IMG/VR virus record: IMGVR_UViG_3300045611_000267
Span: 1-40,453 of that record
DNA length: 40,453 nt
Source of the DNA: a virus
Reading direction: 5' to 3' (one strand)
The notes beneath the pieces are model-generated. The model did no database searches, was not told the origin of the DNA, and saw only the letters and a list, made by a program, of their open reading frames with translations. The position numbers and the translations under genes are program-made. Every line of letters starts with the position of its first letter. The first letter of the stretch is position 1. Below, piece by piece: positions 28,475 to 37,320 of the stretch.

Positions 28475-28993
28475 ATGGCTATTGGTTATTTTAAGAAAGA
28501 ACTTGCAAGAGATATTTGTATTGGTCAAAGTGAAGAAAAAATCTTAAAAAAATACAAACGGTGGAGGCTTTCAAAAAATCGTCTTCGTCATCTCGTTACT
28601 GAAGACGAAGAGTTTATGGCAGAGCTTTCCCGTTTGAATAAGCTTGCTGACGAAGTGGCTATGCAAATAAAAAAACGTATGGTTTTGCTGTCTGTTGAGG
28701 CTCTTGACAGAGTAGAGGAAATTATTCGTATTCCTAAAACTGTTGAAATAGATGGTAAAAATCAACTAAATCCTGATTGGAACCAAAAACTTATCAAAGA
28801 AACCTCTGTTGACCTTCTAAAAATTAGTGGAGTAAGTGAGGTTGAAAAAGGCAAAAGTTCTGAGCTTATTGTACGTCTTTCCAGAGAAGCTCCAGTTGCT
28901 GAAATAAAGGTCGAAGAGCCAGAACCCTTACCAGTCGGTGAGATTATTTCGTTTCCCATAAAAATAGACGAAAAAAAGGTTGCAAATGTCTGA
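28475..28993 (+). CDS. Putative small terminase subunit
   Basis: 172 aa. The N-terminal half is a basic helical region (ILKKYKRWRLSKNRLRHLVT) that could be an HTH; a central long helix runs through residues 50-85. The C-terminus is Pro/Glu-rich (EVEEPEPLP-like) and could contact the large subunit. AAAGGAGG lies before ATG 28475. It precedes the large terminase with an 8-base overlap, which is the main reason for the call. Confidence 0.65.
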   Translation: MAIGYFKKELARDICIGQSEEKILKKYKRWRLSKNRLRHLVTEDEEFMAELSRLNKLADEVAMQIKKRMVLLSVEALDRVEEIIRIPKTVEIDGKNQLNPDWNQKLIKETSVDLLKISGVSEVEKGKSSELIVRLSREAPVAEIKVEEPEPLPVGEIISFPIKIDEKKVANV

Positions 28994-30374
28994 GTTAGAC
29001 ATAAAACTCAGTAAAACTCAATACGGTTTTGTCGTTTCTAATGCTGTTATTACTGCAATAGTTGGAGCGCAAGGGGAAGGCAAAACTTTCAGTGGTTTTG
29101 CTGCTGCTCTTTTTCATGCCTCTAAGCAGCCTCATAAAATGCGTGGAGCTATTATCAGAGATACTTTTGAAAATCTTAAGAGAATGACTATACCGTCTCT
29201 TATGGAAGGTTTTCCTGAAGTTTGCAGATTTAGTCAAGGTGGTAAAAAACTTTATGCTCCAAAAATGGAACTTGATTTGATGGGCATAGACGATTTTTCT
29301 GCTCTTTCAAAACTTCAAGGTGCAGAATATTCTTTTATCTGGCTCGAAGAGCCTGCTCCAATCCTTGATAAAGGTAATTCTGGACTGCCCGAAGCCGTTT
29401 TCTCAATCGGTCTTACAAGAGTTGCTCGTCAGAAAAACTCTATTCCCCGTCTGCAAATCACAATGAACCCTGCTTCTGAGGAACATTGGACATATCATGT
29501 TTTATACGAAGACCCTATTAATAATCATCCAGATTACCCTGGAATATCTACTGAGGTCTTTAATATTTCATCAGGAGAAAATCCTTATATTTCAAACATT
29601 TCTCGTGCAACTGTTCGTGCAGGCTATCGTGATCGCCCAGAGCTTTATCAAAGGTATGTTTTAGGCAAGTTTTCTTTTGTTTCTCTTGGCGAAAGCGTTA
29701 CGCCTGAATATAGTGAAACAATACATCGTTCAAAAGACAAACTAAATCCTATTGTAGGAGTTTCTGGACTTCGTTTCTGGGATGGCGGTCTTTTTCCAGC
29801 AATAGTTATTGCTCAACTTACTCCTTCTGGCAGGCTTTTTGTTCTTGATACAGTTATTGGAGAAAATATTGGCGTTAAGCAATTAATTCTTACAAAACTA
29901 AATCCTCTTCTTTCCTCTCCCCGTTACAATAAAATTTCAGATTGGCGTGATATTGGAGACCCTGCAATGACAAATAAAGAACAATCAGATTCTTCGCAAA
30001 GTGCATCTGCCATTATAAATGATACTCTTGAAACTAATTTTGAAGGAGGTCAAATTCACTGGCACCCTCGGCGTGAAGCTCTTAAAGAGGCTCTCTCCCG
30101 TATGGTAGGTGGGGAGCCTTTAGTTCAAGTTTCTTTTCACGAGGGACACCTTCACAGAGCCTTAAGAGGCGGCTGGCATTATAAAAAAGACAATAGTGGT
30201 CAAGTCATACGTGATAAACCTATTAAAGATAAACATTCTCATGTGGGAGATGCTTTTTCTTATGGTATTGGCAAAATTTTACCCTGGAAATCCCGTCAGT
30301 CTGTACCAAAATTCTTTTCAGAAAAACTCCGTCAGCGTGGAGCTGGCTATGCAATCAAGGGAAGAAAAATTTAG
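28986..30374 (+). CDS. Large terminase subunit (ATPase and nuclease)
   Basis: 462 aa from ATG 28986 (AAAGG 7 bases upstream; an in-frame TTG at 28980 is less likely). Walker A GAQGEGKT at residues 27-34; Walker B FIWLEE at 117-122; a coupling-like TMNPAS near 159. The RNase H-like nuclease has D266 (FWDGG), D325 (IGDPAM) and D422 (HVGDAFSYG). It drives headful or site-specific packaging into the portal. Length and domain order are normal. Confidence 0.9.
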   Translation: MSELDIKLSKTQYGFVVSNAVITAIVGAQGEGKTFSGFAAALFHASKQPHKMRGAIIRDTFENLKRMTIPSLMEGFPEVCRFSQGGKKLYAPKMELDLMGIDDFSALSKLQGAEYSFIWLEEPAPILDKGNSGLPEAVFSIGLTRVARQKNSIPRLQITMNPASEEHWTYHVLYEDPINNHPDYPGISTEVFNISSGENPYISNISRATVRAGYRDRPELYQRYVLGKFSFVSLGESVTPEYSETIHRSKDKLNPIVGVSGLRFWDGGLFPAIVIAQLTPSGRLFVLDTVIGENIGVKQLILTKLNPLLSSPRYNKISDWRDIGDPAMTNKEQSDSSQSASAIINDTLETNFEGGQIHWHPRREALKEALSRMVGGEPLVQVSFHEGHLHRALRGGWHYKKDNSGQVIRDKPIKDKHSHVGDAFSYGIGKILPWKSRQSVPKFFSEKLRQRGAGYAIKGRKI

Positions 30375-30392
30375 TAGAAATTCAATAAGTTA

Positions 30393-30596
30393 ATGAAAGA
30401 GAAAATCATTCCAATTAAATATGGTAGTCATTTTAATAATGAACCAGCTTTTGCTAATCTTGAAACAGGACAAGTGCAGACAGTTGATTCGTGGAATGAC
30501 TCTCCTTCAAATACTTTCATAAAGACTTCCCGTGTAGTTTCTTCACCTTCTGACTTGTTTAGTCGTAATTATTTTAAAATATTCAATCATGAATAG
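30393..30596 (+). CDS. Small hypothetical protein
   Basis: 67 aa between terminase and portal. The start ATG 30393 has no strong ribosome site. The sequence (IIPIKYGSHFNNEPAFANLE, then TSRVVSSPSDLFSRNYFK) has no recognised motif and is partly low-complexity Ser/Asn. It is accepted because its frame is clean and fills the gap, but it may be poorly expressed. A TATACT box follows shortly after (30617-30622). Confidence 0.45.
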   Translation: MKEKIIPIKYGSHFNNEPAFANLETGQVQTVDSWNDSPSNTFIKTSRVVSSPSDLFSRNYFKIFNHE

Positions 30597-30726
30597 TATT
30601 TTTATAAAAAATATGTTATACTTGATGCATGATTGACTTTATTTATTCATAATAATCAATAAAAAAATAAGACTTTTAATTGTTCTTGCAAAAAATGTGT
30701 TTATTCTTTAAAAGTGAGGTGAAAAA
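30597..30726 (+). promoter_or_regulatory. Possible promoter region before the portal gene
   Basis: TATACT at 30617-30622 is a good -10 box in very AT-rich DNA, but no good -35 box is at the right distance. A weaker ATGATT micro-frame starts about 7 bases after it. The same TATACT box is used at 27449 and 32580, so a phage-wide promoter form is possible. Confidence 0.35.
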
Positions 30727-32544
30727 ATGATATTTGACATTGATTTTAAAGAAATGAAAGAACGAATAAGAGCTACACAAGCTCTTGCGAAAGAAAATCC
30801 CAAACATTTTATAGACTATTGCGATGCTTGTTATTTTGAAAGCTTTTCTGCAAACAAACCACTTCGTGAGACATGGGATGTTTGTTGGAAAGCTTATCAG
30901 TTAGAAGAGACTCAAAGTCTTACAAAAGAAGATTGGCAGTCAGACATTCATCTTCCAAAGGCTTTTTCTACTGTTCAACAGGCTAAAGCAATAATTCGTA
31001 AAGCTCTTGATACAAATAATCTTTATACAGTTGTCCCTCTTGACAAAACAGATTCTCAAATAGAGTCTTTTTTAAAAGCTGCTAATTCAATAATCAATGC
31101 TTTTCAAGGAGAACGGCAAGGAAAATTTGCAAATCGTTTTATAGATGCGATCGAAATGGGTTTTGTTATTGGACAATCGATGGAAATGATACCTCGTTGG
31201 AAAGGTGGCTCTTTTTATTGGGAACTTGTTGAACCTTGGAAGATTTTTCGTGATCCGAATGCCTCTTGCAGAAATCCGTGGAGTGGTAATTATTGGATAC
31301 ATGAGGAATGGATTGATTGGTGGGTTCTAAAAGAACTTGCTAAAAAAGGTATCATAGATAATCTAAATCAACTTTCTAAAAGTGGTTCTTCTTTTTCAAA
31401 TAGTTCCTTTAAAGAAGAAGAGACAGCTAAAAAAGGTCAAATATATCAAAGACATCGTTTTATTTCTTCTCATCAAGTCAGGGAATTTTGGGGAACAATA
31501 GTAGATGAAAATGGTGAGTTACTTCTTCCGAATGGGCGTTTTGCTGTTTGTTCAAACACACTCTTGAAAATTCCAACGGTTAACCCTTATCGTAACATTA
31601 GGTTTCCTGGAGTTTCTTTTTCTCCAATCCCTCATTTGCTTCGTTTTGAGGGACGGGGTATTTTAGAAGCTGCCGTTCCACTTTTGGAGTTTTTTAACAA
31701 TCTTTTCAATATGCATATAGATAATCTTAATTGGCAAATTAACTCTCCTAAAGAACTAACTCCTGGTGTTCTTATTGACCCGACTGACCTTGATATTTAC
31801 CCTGGCAAAATTCTTTTAAAACAAGCTGGTTATGAAAGTATTCCTGCTCTTCTTGAGTCTCAAAAACCTTCAAAAACAATGGAGGTTCTTTCTAATGCTC
31901 AATATATTGAAAAACTTTGGCAAAATGCTACTTTTGTGAGTGAGTTTCTTGAAGGACTGCCTGGTACCCGAACAGATATTACACGAGGTGAAGTAGAACT
32001 AAAAACAGAGCAAGGACTTGGGGTTTTTCATTCAATAGCAAGAGATATTGAAGAGGGTGGACTTAATGCTCTTTGGGCTGCTTATGATATCATATGTTAC
32101 AATCTTACTTTAAATAATCCAACTTTTCAGTCTGCCTTACAACCTTATTTTAAAGAAATCAGTCCTAAAATAGTTTATAATCTTCGTTATGAATTGCCAA
32201 ATTATTCAACAGTTTCTATGTCAGGTATTAATAATCTAATCAAACGCATGGATACTATCAAACGTCTTGAGGCTGCTATGATGAAAGCTGAGTCTCCTGT
32301 TCTTGGTCATTACATCAATTCATACAAGCTTCTTGAAGCTTATTTTGACATTCTTGACCTTACTCGTTATGAGCCTCTTAAAAATGAGCAACAAATTCAA
32401 CAAGAAGGTGCTCAACAGAATGAAACGGCTGCTCTTGCTGCTATGGCAGGTAAAGTTCAAGGACAAAGTGGTTCTTTCCCTGTTCCAGGTGGAAATAGCG
32501 GACAGTTTCGTAATCTTCCGCAAATAATGGAAAATATTGCATAG
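30727..32544 (+). CDS. Portal protein
   Basis: 605 aa, the normal size for a podovirus portal. It has the typical acidic and aromatic start, a central wing with YWELVEPWKIFRDPNA and EEWIDWW, a long stem helix region (about residues 295-345), and a Gln-rich C-terminus (QIQQEGAQQNETAALAAMAG). GAGGTG precedes ATG 30727. It forms the dodecameric vertex through which terminase packages DNA. Called on gene order (terminase, portal, scaffold, capsid) and general look. Confidence 0.75.
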   Translation: MIFDIDFKEMKERIRATQALAKENPKHFIDYCDACYFESFSANKPLRETWDVCWKAYQLEETQSLTKEDWQSDIHLPKAFSTVQQAKAIIRKALDTNNLYTVVPLDKTDSQIESFLKAANSIINAFQGERQGKFANRFIDAIEMGFVIGQSMEMIPRWKGGSFYWELVEPWKIFRDPNASCRNPWSGNYWIHEEWIDWWVLKELAKKGIIDNLNQLSKSGSSFSNSSFKEEETAKKGQIYQRHRFISSHQVREFWGTIVDENGELLLPNGRFAVCSNTLLKIPTVNPYRNIRFPGVSFSPIPHLLRFEGRGILEAAVPLLEFFNNLFNMHIDNLNWQINSPKELTPGVLIDPTDLDIYPGKILLKQAGYESIPALLESQKPSKTMEVLSNAQYIEKLWQNATFVSEFLEGLPGTRTDITRGEVELKTEQGLGVFHSIARDIEEGGLNALWAAYDIICYNLTLNNPTFQSALQPYFKEISPKIVYNLRYELPNYSTVSMSGINNLIKRMDTIKRLEAAMMKAESPVLGHYINSYKLLEAYFDILDLTRYEPLKNEQQIQQEGAQQNETAALAAMAGKVQGQSGSFPVPGGNSGQFRNLPQIMENIA

Positions 32545-32556
32545 GAAAATAAATGG

Positions 32557-32585
32557 TTGAAATAAAATAAAAATAATGTTATACT
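32557..32585 (+). promoter_or_regulatory. Strong sigma-70 promoter, nearly leaderless
   Basis: TTGAAA (32557-32562), exactly 17 bases, TATACT (32580-32585). The start would be about 32592, only some 6 bases before ATG 32598, and no Shine-Dalgarno sequence lies between. This suggests a leaderless message for the next small gene, and separate promotion of the scaffold and capsid genes. Confidence 0.6.
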
Positions 32586-32597
32586 TACAAATTAGAT

Positions 32598-32894
32598 ATG
32601 AACCAAAAAGTTGATATAAAAACAGGACTTCCAAAAAAGCAAGTTCTCCGTCAACAAATGGAGGCTAAAATTCAAGAAGGCATTCAAGTCAGAAATTCTC
32701 TTGCCTCTGAACAGGGAAAATCTTTTCTGACTTATCTTGAGCAAACACTTTTTAGTCGTCTGAAGACTTTAATGGAACATGACCAATATTGTCAGGGACT
32801 TCTTAAAGTTATTTCATCTTTGAATGTTGATTTAAAAATAATAGAAAAGCTTTCAGATGATCTTTTTTCATTTATTGACAAACCAAAACAATAA
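32598..32894 (+). CDS. Small helical protein, possibly from a leaderless transcript
   Basis: 98 aa, helical throughout (KKQVLRQQMEAKIQEGIQVR; KTLMEHDQYCQGLLKVISSL). No ribosome site precedes ATG 32598; the promoter at 32557 would place the message start only a few bases upstream. The position between portal and scaffold fits a head-completion or scaffold-partner role, but no family is recognised. Confidence 0.55.
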   Translation: MNQKVDIKTGLPKKQVLRQQMEAKIQEGIQVRNSLASEQGKSFLTYLEQTLFSRLKTLMEHDQYCQGLLKVISSLNVDLKIIEKLSDDLFSFIDKPKQ

Positions 32895-32903
32895 GGAGGT
32901 TTT

Positions 32904-33770
32904 ATGCCAGAAAATCAGCAAAATCAGCAAGATACTGCGAATCCAGAAACCAGCGATACTCAAAATCTTTCAATTTCAGAGATTTTGACCAAAGGTAAAC
33001 TCGGAATAGCACCTTTGCCGGAGAAGGAATTTCCTCTTGATGGAAAAGAAGGGGAACAGTCGTCTTCAGATACTTCTTCTGCATCTTTAAAAGAAAGTGC
33101 AGGGAAACTGAAGAAACAGCCAAAATATAAATCCATTGAGGAGGCTGAAAAAGCCTATCGGGAAGCTGAACGTAAAATGACCGAAGCTACTACAAGGGCA
33201 AAAGAGCTTGAACGTGAAGTGGTTGTTTTAAAAGACAAAGTTCCAAAAGAAATTTCCTCTGTTGATCCTGTAGAGGAAATTGCAAAGGCAACGCAAGCTG
33301 CAATAAATGCTCTTGAGCCACAAGACCCAAAATATAACGACAAGGTTTTGTCCCTTCTTGCTAAACAGTCCCGTGAAATTTCAGAAGTTATTTCTAAGCA
33401 AAAAGATGAAGAGACCCGCAAAAGGGTTGACGAGAAAGATCGTGCCTTAAAAGCAGTCTCTGAAACTCTTGCAAAAGAAGGACTTTCTGATTTTGAGAAC
33501 GAATTCTGGAATCTTGCTCCAGCCGTGCCTTCAACAGTTCGCACAGTAGATGGTGCGATTCAATGGGGTATTGATCAATTAAATGCTCTTATTTCTAAAA
33601 TAGAAACTCGTGTCAGAACTCAAATAGAAGAAGAGCAAACAAAAGAGCGGGAAGGTTTTACTTTTGGCGGTGGAACAAGACGAATGGCAGAAGCGGAAAA
33701 ATCTGAACAAGAGCCTCAAACTCTTACGGAGTCCCTTAAAAAGCTTCGTTCTCAGAGAATAATAAAATAG
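32904..33770 (+). CDS. Scaffolding protein
   Basis: 288 aa. Disordered Gln/Glu/Ser N-terminus, then long charged coiled coil (about residues 75-110 and 150-195: EEAEKAYREAERKMTEATTR), and a basic C-terminal tail (LKKLRSQRIIK) like those that bind coat proteins. It lies directly before the major capsid gene, with AAGGAGG at 32893. It guides procapsid assembly and then leaves or is cleaved; no protease is visible. Confidence 0.75.
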   Translation: MPENQQNQQDTANPETSDTQNLSISEILTKGKLGIAPLPEKEFPLDGKEGEQSSSDTSSASLKESAGKLKKQPKYKSIEEAEKAYREAERKMTEATTRAKELEREVVVLKDKVPKEISSVDPVEEIAKATQAAINALEPQDPKYNDKVLSLLAKQSREISEVISKQKDEETRKRVDEKDRALKAVSETLAKEGLSDFENEFWNLAPAVPSTVRTVDGAIQWGIDQLNALISKIETRVRTQIEEEQTKEREGFTFGGGTRRMAEAEKSEQEPQTLTESLKKLRSQRIIK

Positions 33771-33781
33771 GAGGACGCTAA

Positions 33782-34732
33782 ATGCCAACTTTTACATGGA
33801 GTATAGATATTACAAATGGTGTTATGTTAAATCACGCTCTTTCTTCAAAGCTTCGTTTTGCAAGTGTGGCAAACAGTGTATTTGCACCTTTTGTTCGACC
33901 TGAACCAAATTATGGTGCAAAGAAAGGGCAATCAGTAACAATTCAACGTATTCGCAATATTTCAGAGCCAACAAGTGCAGTTCTTGTCAGTGGAACCCGT
34001 ATTCCTGTGGATGCTTTCTCGGTCTCAACCACAAGCGTAACGCCTGTTGAACTTGGCAGGGCTATTGAGTATGAGGACCTCGCAAATCAACTTAATAGTT
34101 TCGATCTCGATCAGCCTATTCAGCAGAAGCTTCGTCAACAGATGACTCTTGTGATGGATACAAAAGCAGCAGATGCTTTCAAGACTGCAAAGCTTTGTTT
34201 TATCCCGACTTCTGTATCTGCTGGCACATGGGACACAGACGGAACACCATCCACAACAGCACTTGCTAATTTGACTATTGCTCATTGCGGAACAATCCGT
34301 GATTATCTTATGGACACTGTTCATGCCCCTACTTTCGATGATGGTAAATACGTAAGCATAGCTTCAACCAAAGCCTTGCGTGGCATTAAGAACGATCCTG
34401 AGTTTGTTGATTGGCGGAAGTATCTTCAGCCAGGTGATGTTCTGTATAAGAGTGAGGTTGGCTCAGTTGAGGCAATTCGTTTCATTGAATGCACTCACAC
34501 TAATGCTCTTAGTAATGCGAAAGGCTCTGGTAGTGTGCTTGGTGAGGCAGTAGTTTTTGGAACAGATGCAGTTATTCTTGCTGAAGTCATTGCCCCTCAT
34601 CTTAGAGCAGCTCTCCCTGGGGATTTTGGCAGAATAAAGGCAATTGCATGGTATGGACTCCTAAATTTCGGGATAGTTTGGGATACTGCAAATGATGGAG
34701 AAGCTAACATTGTTAGAATCACCTCTGCTTAA
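33782..34732 (+). CDS. Major capsid protein (HK97-fold, N4 gp56-like)
   Basis: 316 aa. Core features: VFAPFVRPEPNYGAKKGQSV, RIRNISEPTS, ELGRAIEYEDLANQLNSFDL, then DTKAADAFKT, ending in an A-domain-like part (IAPHLRAALPGDFGR). This is the phage coat pattern resembling the N4 gp56 family. GGAGG lies 8 bases before ATG 33782. It is the main shell protein, consistent with a strong ribosome site and with the hairpin region after the next gene. Confidence 0.8.
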   Translation: MPTFTWSIDITNGVMLNHALSSKLRFASVANSVFAPFVRPEPNYGAKKGQSVTIQRIRNISEPTSAVLVSGTRIPVDAFSVSTTSVTPVELGRAIEYEDLANQLNSFDLDQPIQQKLRQQMTLVMDTKAADAFKTAKLCFIPTSVSAGTWDTDGTPSTTALANLTIAHCGTIRDYLMDTVHAPTFDDGKYVSIASTKALRGIKNDPEFVDWRKYLQPGDVLYKSEVGSVEAIRFIECTHTNALSNAKGSGSVLGEAVVFGTDAVILAEVIAPHLRAALPGDFGRIKAIAWYGLLNFGIVWDTANDGEANIVRITSA

Positions 34733-34762
34733 TGAGATATTAATAAATAGGAGGAAATAAAC

Positions 34763-35257
34763 ATGAGTGTAATTGGCTATGAAAGCTCACCAGTTAGTCT
34801 TGCATTTCATCCTGTTGAGTCAACAGGGGCAGATGTTTGTCCGTATAATGGTTATGCTGTTCTTGGCGGTTCTGCTGCTGATGTTCTTGGTGTTTTTTAT
34901 GCACCATACAAATGCAAAGTTCGTCAGGCTGGACTTGTTGTAACAGAAACTTTTGCTTGTGCAACTACTGCTCCAGTTTTTCATTTTGACAAAGACACAG
35001 CAGGAACAGCTCCTACTTCCAATGGAGATGTGGCAATTATAACAGTTCCTACCGCTACGGCAGCAGGAAAAACAATGTATGACAATTATCCTATGACAAC
35101 AGAAATTACTTTTTCCCCAGGCGAATGGATAATTGTGGAAATGCATACTGATGCTGCTCACACAGGCACAGTAGCAGGAAAAGTTTATCCTTATCTTCTG
35201 GTTGATTTTCTTCCAGAAACTCCTGCAAACATTTCCAGTATGGTAGAAACAGCTTAA
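34763..35257 (+). CDS. Head decoration-like protein
   Basis: 164 aa, beta-rich with small residues (CATTAPVFHFDKDTAGTAP; ITVPTATAAGKTMYDNYPMT). It directly follows the capsid gene with AGGAGG at 34751-34756, as capsid decoration or head-fibre proteins do. There is no diagnostic motif, so the role is inferred from context. Strong hairpins follow the gene. Confidence 0.55.
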   Translation: MSVIGYESSPVSLAFHPVESTGADVCPYNGYAVLGGSAADVLGVFYAPYKCKVRQAGLVVTETFACATTAPVFHFDKDTAGTAPTSNGDVAIITVPTATAAGKTMYDNYPMTTEITFSPGEWIIVEMHTDAAHTGTVAGKVYPYLLVDFLPETPANISSMVETA

Positions 35258-35259
35258 TA

Positions 35260-35347
35260 AAAAAGGGGGGATAAAATACCCCTTTCCAACCCTTTTGGCT
35301 CTTTTGCTCTTTCTTCCTCTTTTAAAAAAGGGGAAGAAGGCAAAAGA
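35260..35347 (+). terminator. Two hairpins behind the capsid genes (attenuator)
   Basis: First: AAAGGGG (35262-35268) with CCCCTTT (35279-35285). Second and larger: TCTTTTGC (35300-35307) pairs with GCAAAAGA (35340-35347), enclosing TTCTTCC (35311-35317) with GGAAGAA (35332-35338). There is no downstream U-run, so partial termination or protection of the upstream capsid mRNA is more likely than a full stop. Confidence 0.55.
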
Positions 35348-35413
35348 GTAACTCCTTGTATCCTTTCTTAAAGAGAGGGGGGAGAGCTAACAAAAAGGTT
35401 TAAGGAGGAGAAA

Positions 35414-36028
35414 ATGCCAGCACTTGCAGTTTCAGATTGGACAACAACAGTTGGTACAAGTCGCATTTATGGAAGAAAGAAAGAAATTTCTCTTACTCTT
35501 GTTATTGGAGATGGTGTAAAAACCTATCCAAGTGGCGGAATTCCAATGCCAGTTTATTCCACTTGTGGTCTTAAACGTAATATTGATGATATCTTATTTG
35601 TAGATACCGCAAATGCAAACGGTTATGTTTACAAATATGATAAAACCAATCATAAACTTCGTATCTATCAGACAGCAACTCTTACACCTGCTGGCACAGT
35701 GGCTGCACCTACTTTTACAGGTTCTGCTCTTTCAGGACATACTCACACATCAGTTCAAATTGATGCAACAGCAACTGCTGGTGATATTTCTGCATTTGTA
35801 GGTTTGCTTGATGGTGGAGGGAGTGCTGTTTCAGGAACAACAATCGGACATGCTGGAGGGGCTGGTGCTGATATTTCAGTTACTTCTTCCAGTAATAGTG
35901 CAGGAACACCTGCTGGCTCAAATTCTGCTCCTGCTTTTACAGGTACAGCTACAACAGCAGCAGCTCTTGCAGAAGTTAGTGGAGCAATAGCAGCATTAAC
36001 ACTTAAAGTTTTTGTATTTGGCTGGTAA
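35414..36028 (+). CDS. Minor virion protein (head/fibre type)
   Basis: 204 aa. The first 90 residues (ALAVSDWTTTVG, then GRKKEISLTLVIGDGVKTYP, SGGIPMP) match a frequent phage structural protein of unknown detail. From residue 95 it is an Ala/Gly/Ser/Thr-rich collagen- or fibre-like stretch with GHTHTSVQ. AAGGAGGAG precedes ATG 35414. A strong terminator follows the stop. Confidence 0.65.
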   Translation: MPALAVSDWTTTVGTSRIYGRKKEISLTLVIGDGVKTYPSGGIPMPVYSTCGLKRNIDDILFVDTANANGYVYKYDKTNHKLRIYQTATLTPAGTVAAPTFTGSALSGHTHTSVQIDATATAGDISAFVGLLDGGGSAVSGTTIGHAGGAGADISVTSSSNSAGTPAGSNSAPAFTGTATTAAALAEVSGAIAALTLKVFVFGW

Positions 36029-36029
36029 T

Positions 36030-36102
36030 CTTGCTCTTTGAGCAAGCTAATTTGGCGAAAGGATTTTCCCCTGAAAAACATAAACTTTCAGGGGAAAAAA
36101 TC
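36030..36102 (+). terminator. Double hairpin terminator
   Basis: CTTGCTC-TTT-GAGCAAG (36030-36046), followed by a 13-bp perfect stem TTTTCCCCTGAAA/TTTCAGGGGAAAA (36064-36076 with 36086-36098). The second can extend further with flanking AAAGGA and TCTTTT. It is symmetric enough to work on both strands. It closes the capsid transcription unit. Confidence 0.7.
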
Positions 36103-36126
36103 TTTTGCTTTCTCTAAGGGGGTCTT

Positions 36127-36462
36127 ATGGCTCAAAAGTTGTACATAGACAATTTTCCAGAACCTTTAAATGTTGTGCGTAGTTTTAGTGATGGCAACAA
36201 GTTCGTAATTGAGTTTCTGGATGGCTCTTTTGGTTATAAAAATGGTGATAAAGTGCAATCAGAAGAAGAATTTAGCTTCCTTCCTGAAAACCATAAGATA
36301 AGAGCGATAAAATGGCTTGAGAACCGTAAGACACTTACTGGAGAAAAAAGACTTTTAAGAGAAGAACTCGAAAGAATGACAGTACCACAACTTCAGCTTA
36401 TAACAGGTCTTAAAACAGAAGACAAGGAAGCTTTAATAGATAGGGCATCTAAAATAAAATAA
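36127..36462 (+). CDS. Hypothetical protein
   Basis: 111 aa. N-terminal beta part (KLYIDNFPEPLNVVRSFSDG, then FVIEFLDGSFGYK), C-terminal helical part (LLREELERMTVPQLQLITGL), whose last 30 residues look like a SAP/Rho-N-like or HeH helix pair (LQLITGLKTEDKEALIDRA); this is tentative. AGGGGG at 36117-36122 is the ribosome site. It opens the small-protein cluster after the terminator. Confidence 0.55.
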   Translation: MAQKLYIDNFPEPLNVVRSFSDGNKFVIEFLDGSFGYKNGDKVQSEEEFSFLPENHKIRAIKWLENRKTLTGEKRLLREELERMTVPQLQLITGLKTEDKEALIDRASKIK

Positions 36463-36481
36463 ATAGTTTGCAAGAGAAATA

Positions 36482-36808
36482 ATGGTAAATTTAACAGGAG
36501 ATTGGATGCTTGTAATTGAGTCTATGTTAAATATTTTACTTGCTTCTTTGGCAATAATTATTTTAATAATTAGATGGAAAAGCCGTGATTATATATCTTT
36601 AACTTTAGTTATCAGCAAAATTAGTGTGCTTTTAATAACTGTTATTTTTTATACAGTTCTTGTTTATGATGAAATAATCTATGATTTTATCACAGTAGAG
36701 CAAAATTATTTTGTTGCCCGCCCAATCTCCCGTCTTTTAGTAATGTGTTTTACAATGCTAATTCTGATAGACGCTATTGTCAGGAGAAAACACAAAAATG
36801 AACTATGA
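36482..36808 (+). CDS. Three-span membrane protein (holin candidate or lysis accessory)
   Basis: 108 aa with hydrophobic spans at about residues 10-30 (VIESMLNILLASLAIIILII), 38-60 (ISLTLVISKISVLLITVIFY) and 83-98 (LLVMCFTMLILIDAI), and a charged C-terminus (RRKHKNEL). It overlaps the next gene, which is spanin-like. The ribosome site is weak (AAGAGA). It may be a holin or antiholin; a more typical holin lies at 37,552. Confidence 0.6.
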   Translation: MVNLTGDWMLVIESMLNILLASLAIIILIIRWKSRDYISLTLVISKISVLLITVIFYTVLVYDEIIYDFITVEQNYFVARPISRLLVMCFTMLILIDAIVRRKHKNEL

Positions 36809-37142
36809 AGGGATTGCTGCACTAATTGTTGCTTTAACAGGTGTTTATATAGCATTAAGAGCAAGTAAAGAGGTCAAGGCAAAGGCTGTTAAATATAATG
36901 CCAATGCAGCTTCTCAAATAGCAGCTTCTGCCCTTCAAATGCTTGAACCATATAAACAGAGAGTTGAAGAACTTGAGGAACAGGTTGGATTATTGAAAGC
37001 AAGAGTTACTGAACTTGAAGCCGAAGTAGCACGATTAACTAAAAAAGCCGATTGCTGGCAAGATGTGGCAAACAGATTATCACATCAGGTTCAGTCTCTT
37101 AATCATATTCCTGTATGTGATGTAGAAACAGAGTGTAATTAA
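36798..37142 (+). CDS. TM plus coiled-coil protein (Rz/i-spanin-like)
   Basis: 114 aa from ATG 36798 (AGGAG 12 bases upstream). One N-terminal membrane span (IAALIVALTGVYIALRA), then a long coiled coil with clear heptads (RVEELEEQVGLLKARVTELE). This is the form of inner-membrane spanins, which finish lysis by fusing membranes in Gram-negative hosts. No outer lipoprotein partner was found with certainty. Confidence 0.6.
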   Translation: MNYEGIAALIVALTGVYIALRASKEVKAKAVKYNANAASQIAASALQMLEPYKQRVEELEEQVGLLKARVTELEAEVARLTKKADCWQDVANRLSHQVQSLNHIPVCDVETECN

Positions 37143-37143
37143 G

Positions 37144-37320
37144 ATGATACACACAATTTTGGCAATGATAAAAAACCTCAATAGCGATGAAATGAAATCG
37201 TTTGTGGATTTGGTAATTGACAGTTTTGCAGAAAGGGCTTGTGAGAGGAACATTCTCAAGGGGAGGTGTTTGTATGGCGGAGAGCAAAAAAGTCAAGAGA
37301 GCAAAGCAAAAGAAGAGTAA
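37144..37320 (+). CDS. 58-aa conserved small phage protein
   Basis: ATG 37144 one base after the previous stop; TAA 37318-37320 abuts the next ATG. MKSFVDLVIDSFAERACERN and LKGRCLYG are helical with two Cys, a pattern I recall from small phage proteins. The C-terminus is Lys/Glu-rich. It is translated by coupling; no ribosome site of its own. Function unknown. Confidence 0.55.
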   Translation: MIHTILAMIKNLNSDEMKSFVDLVIDSFAERACERNILKGRCLYGGEQKSQESKAKEE

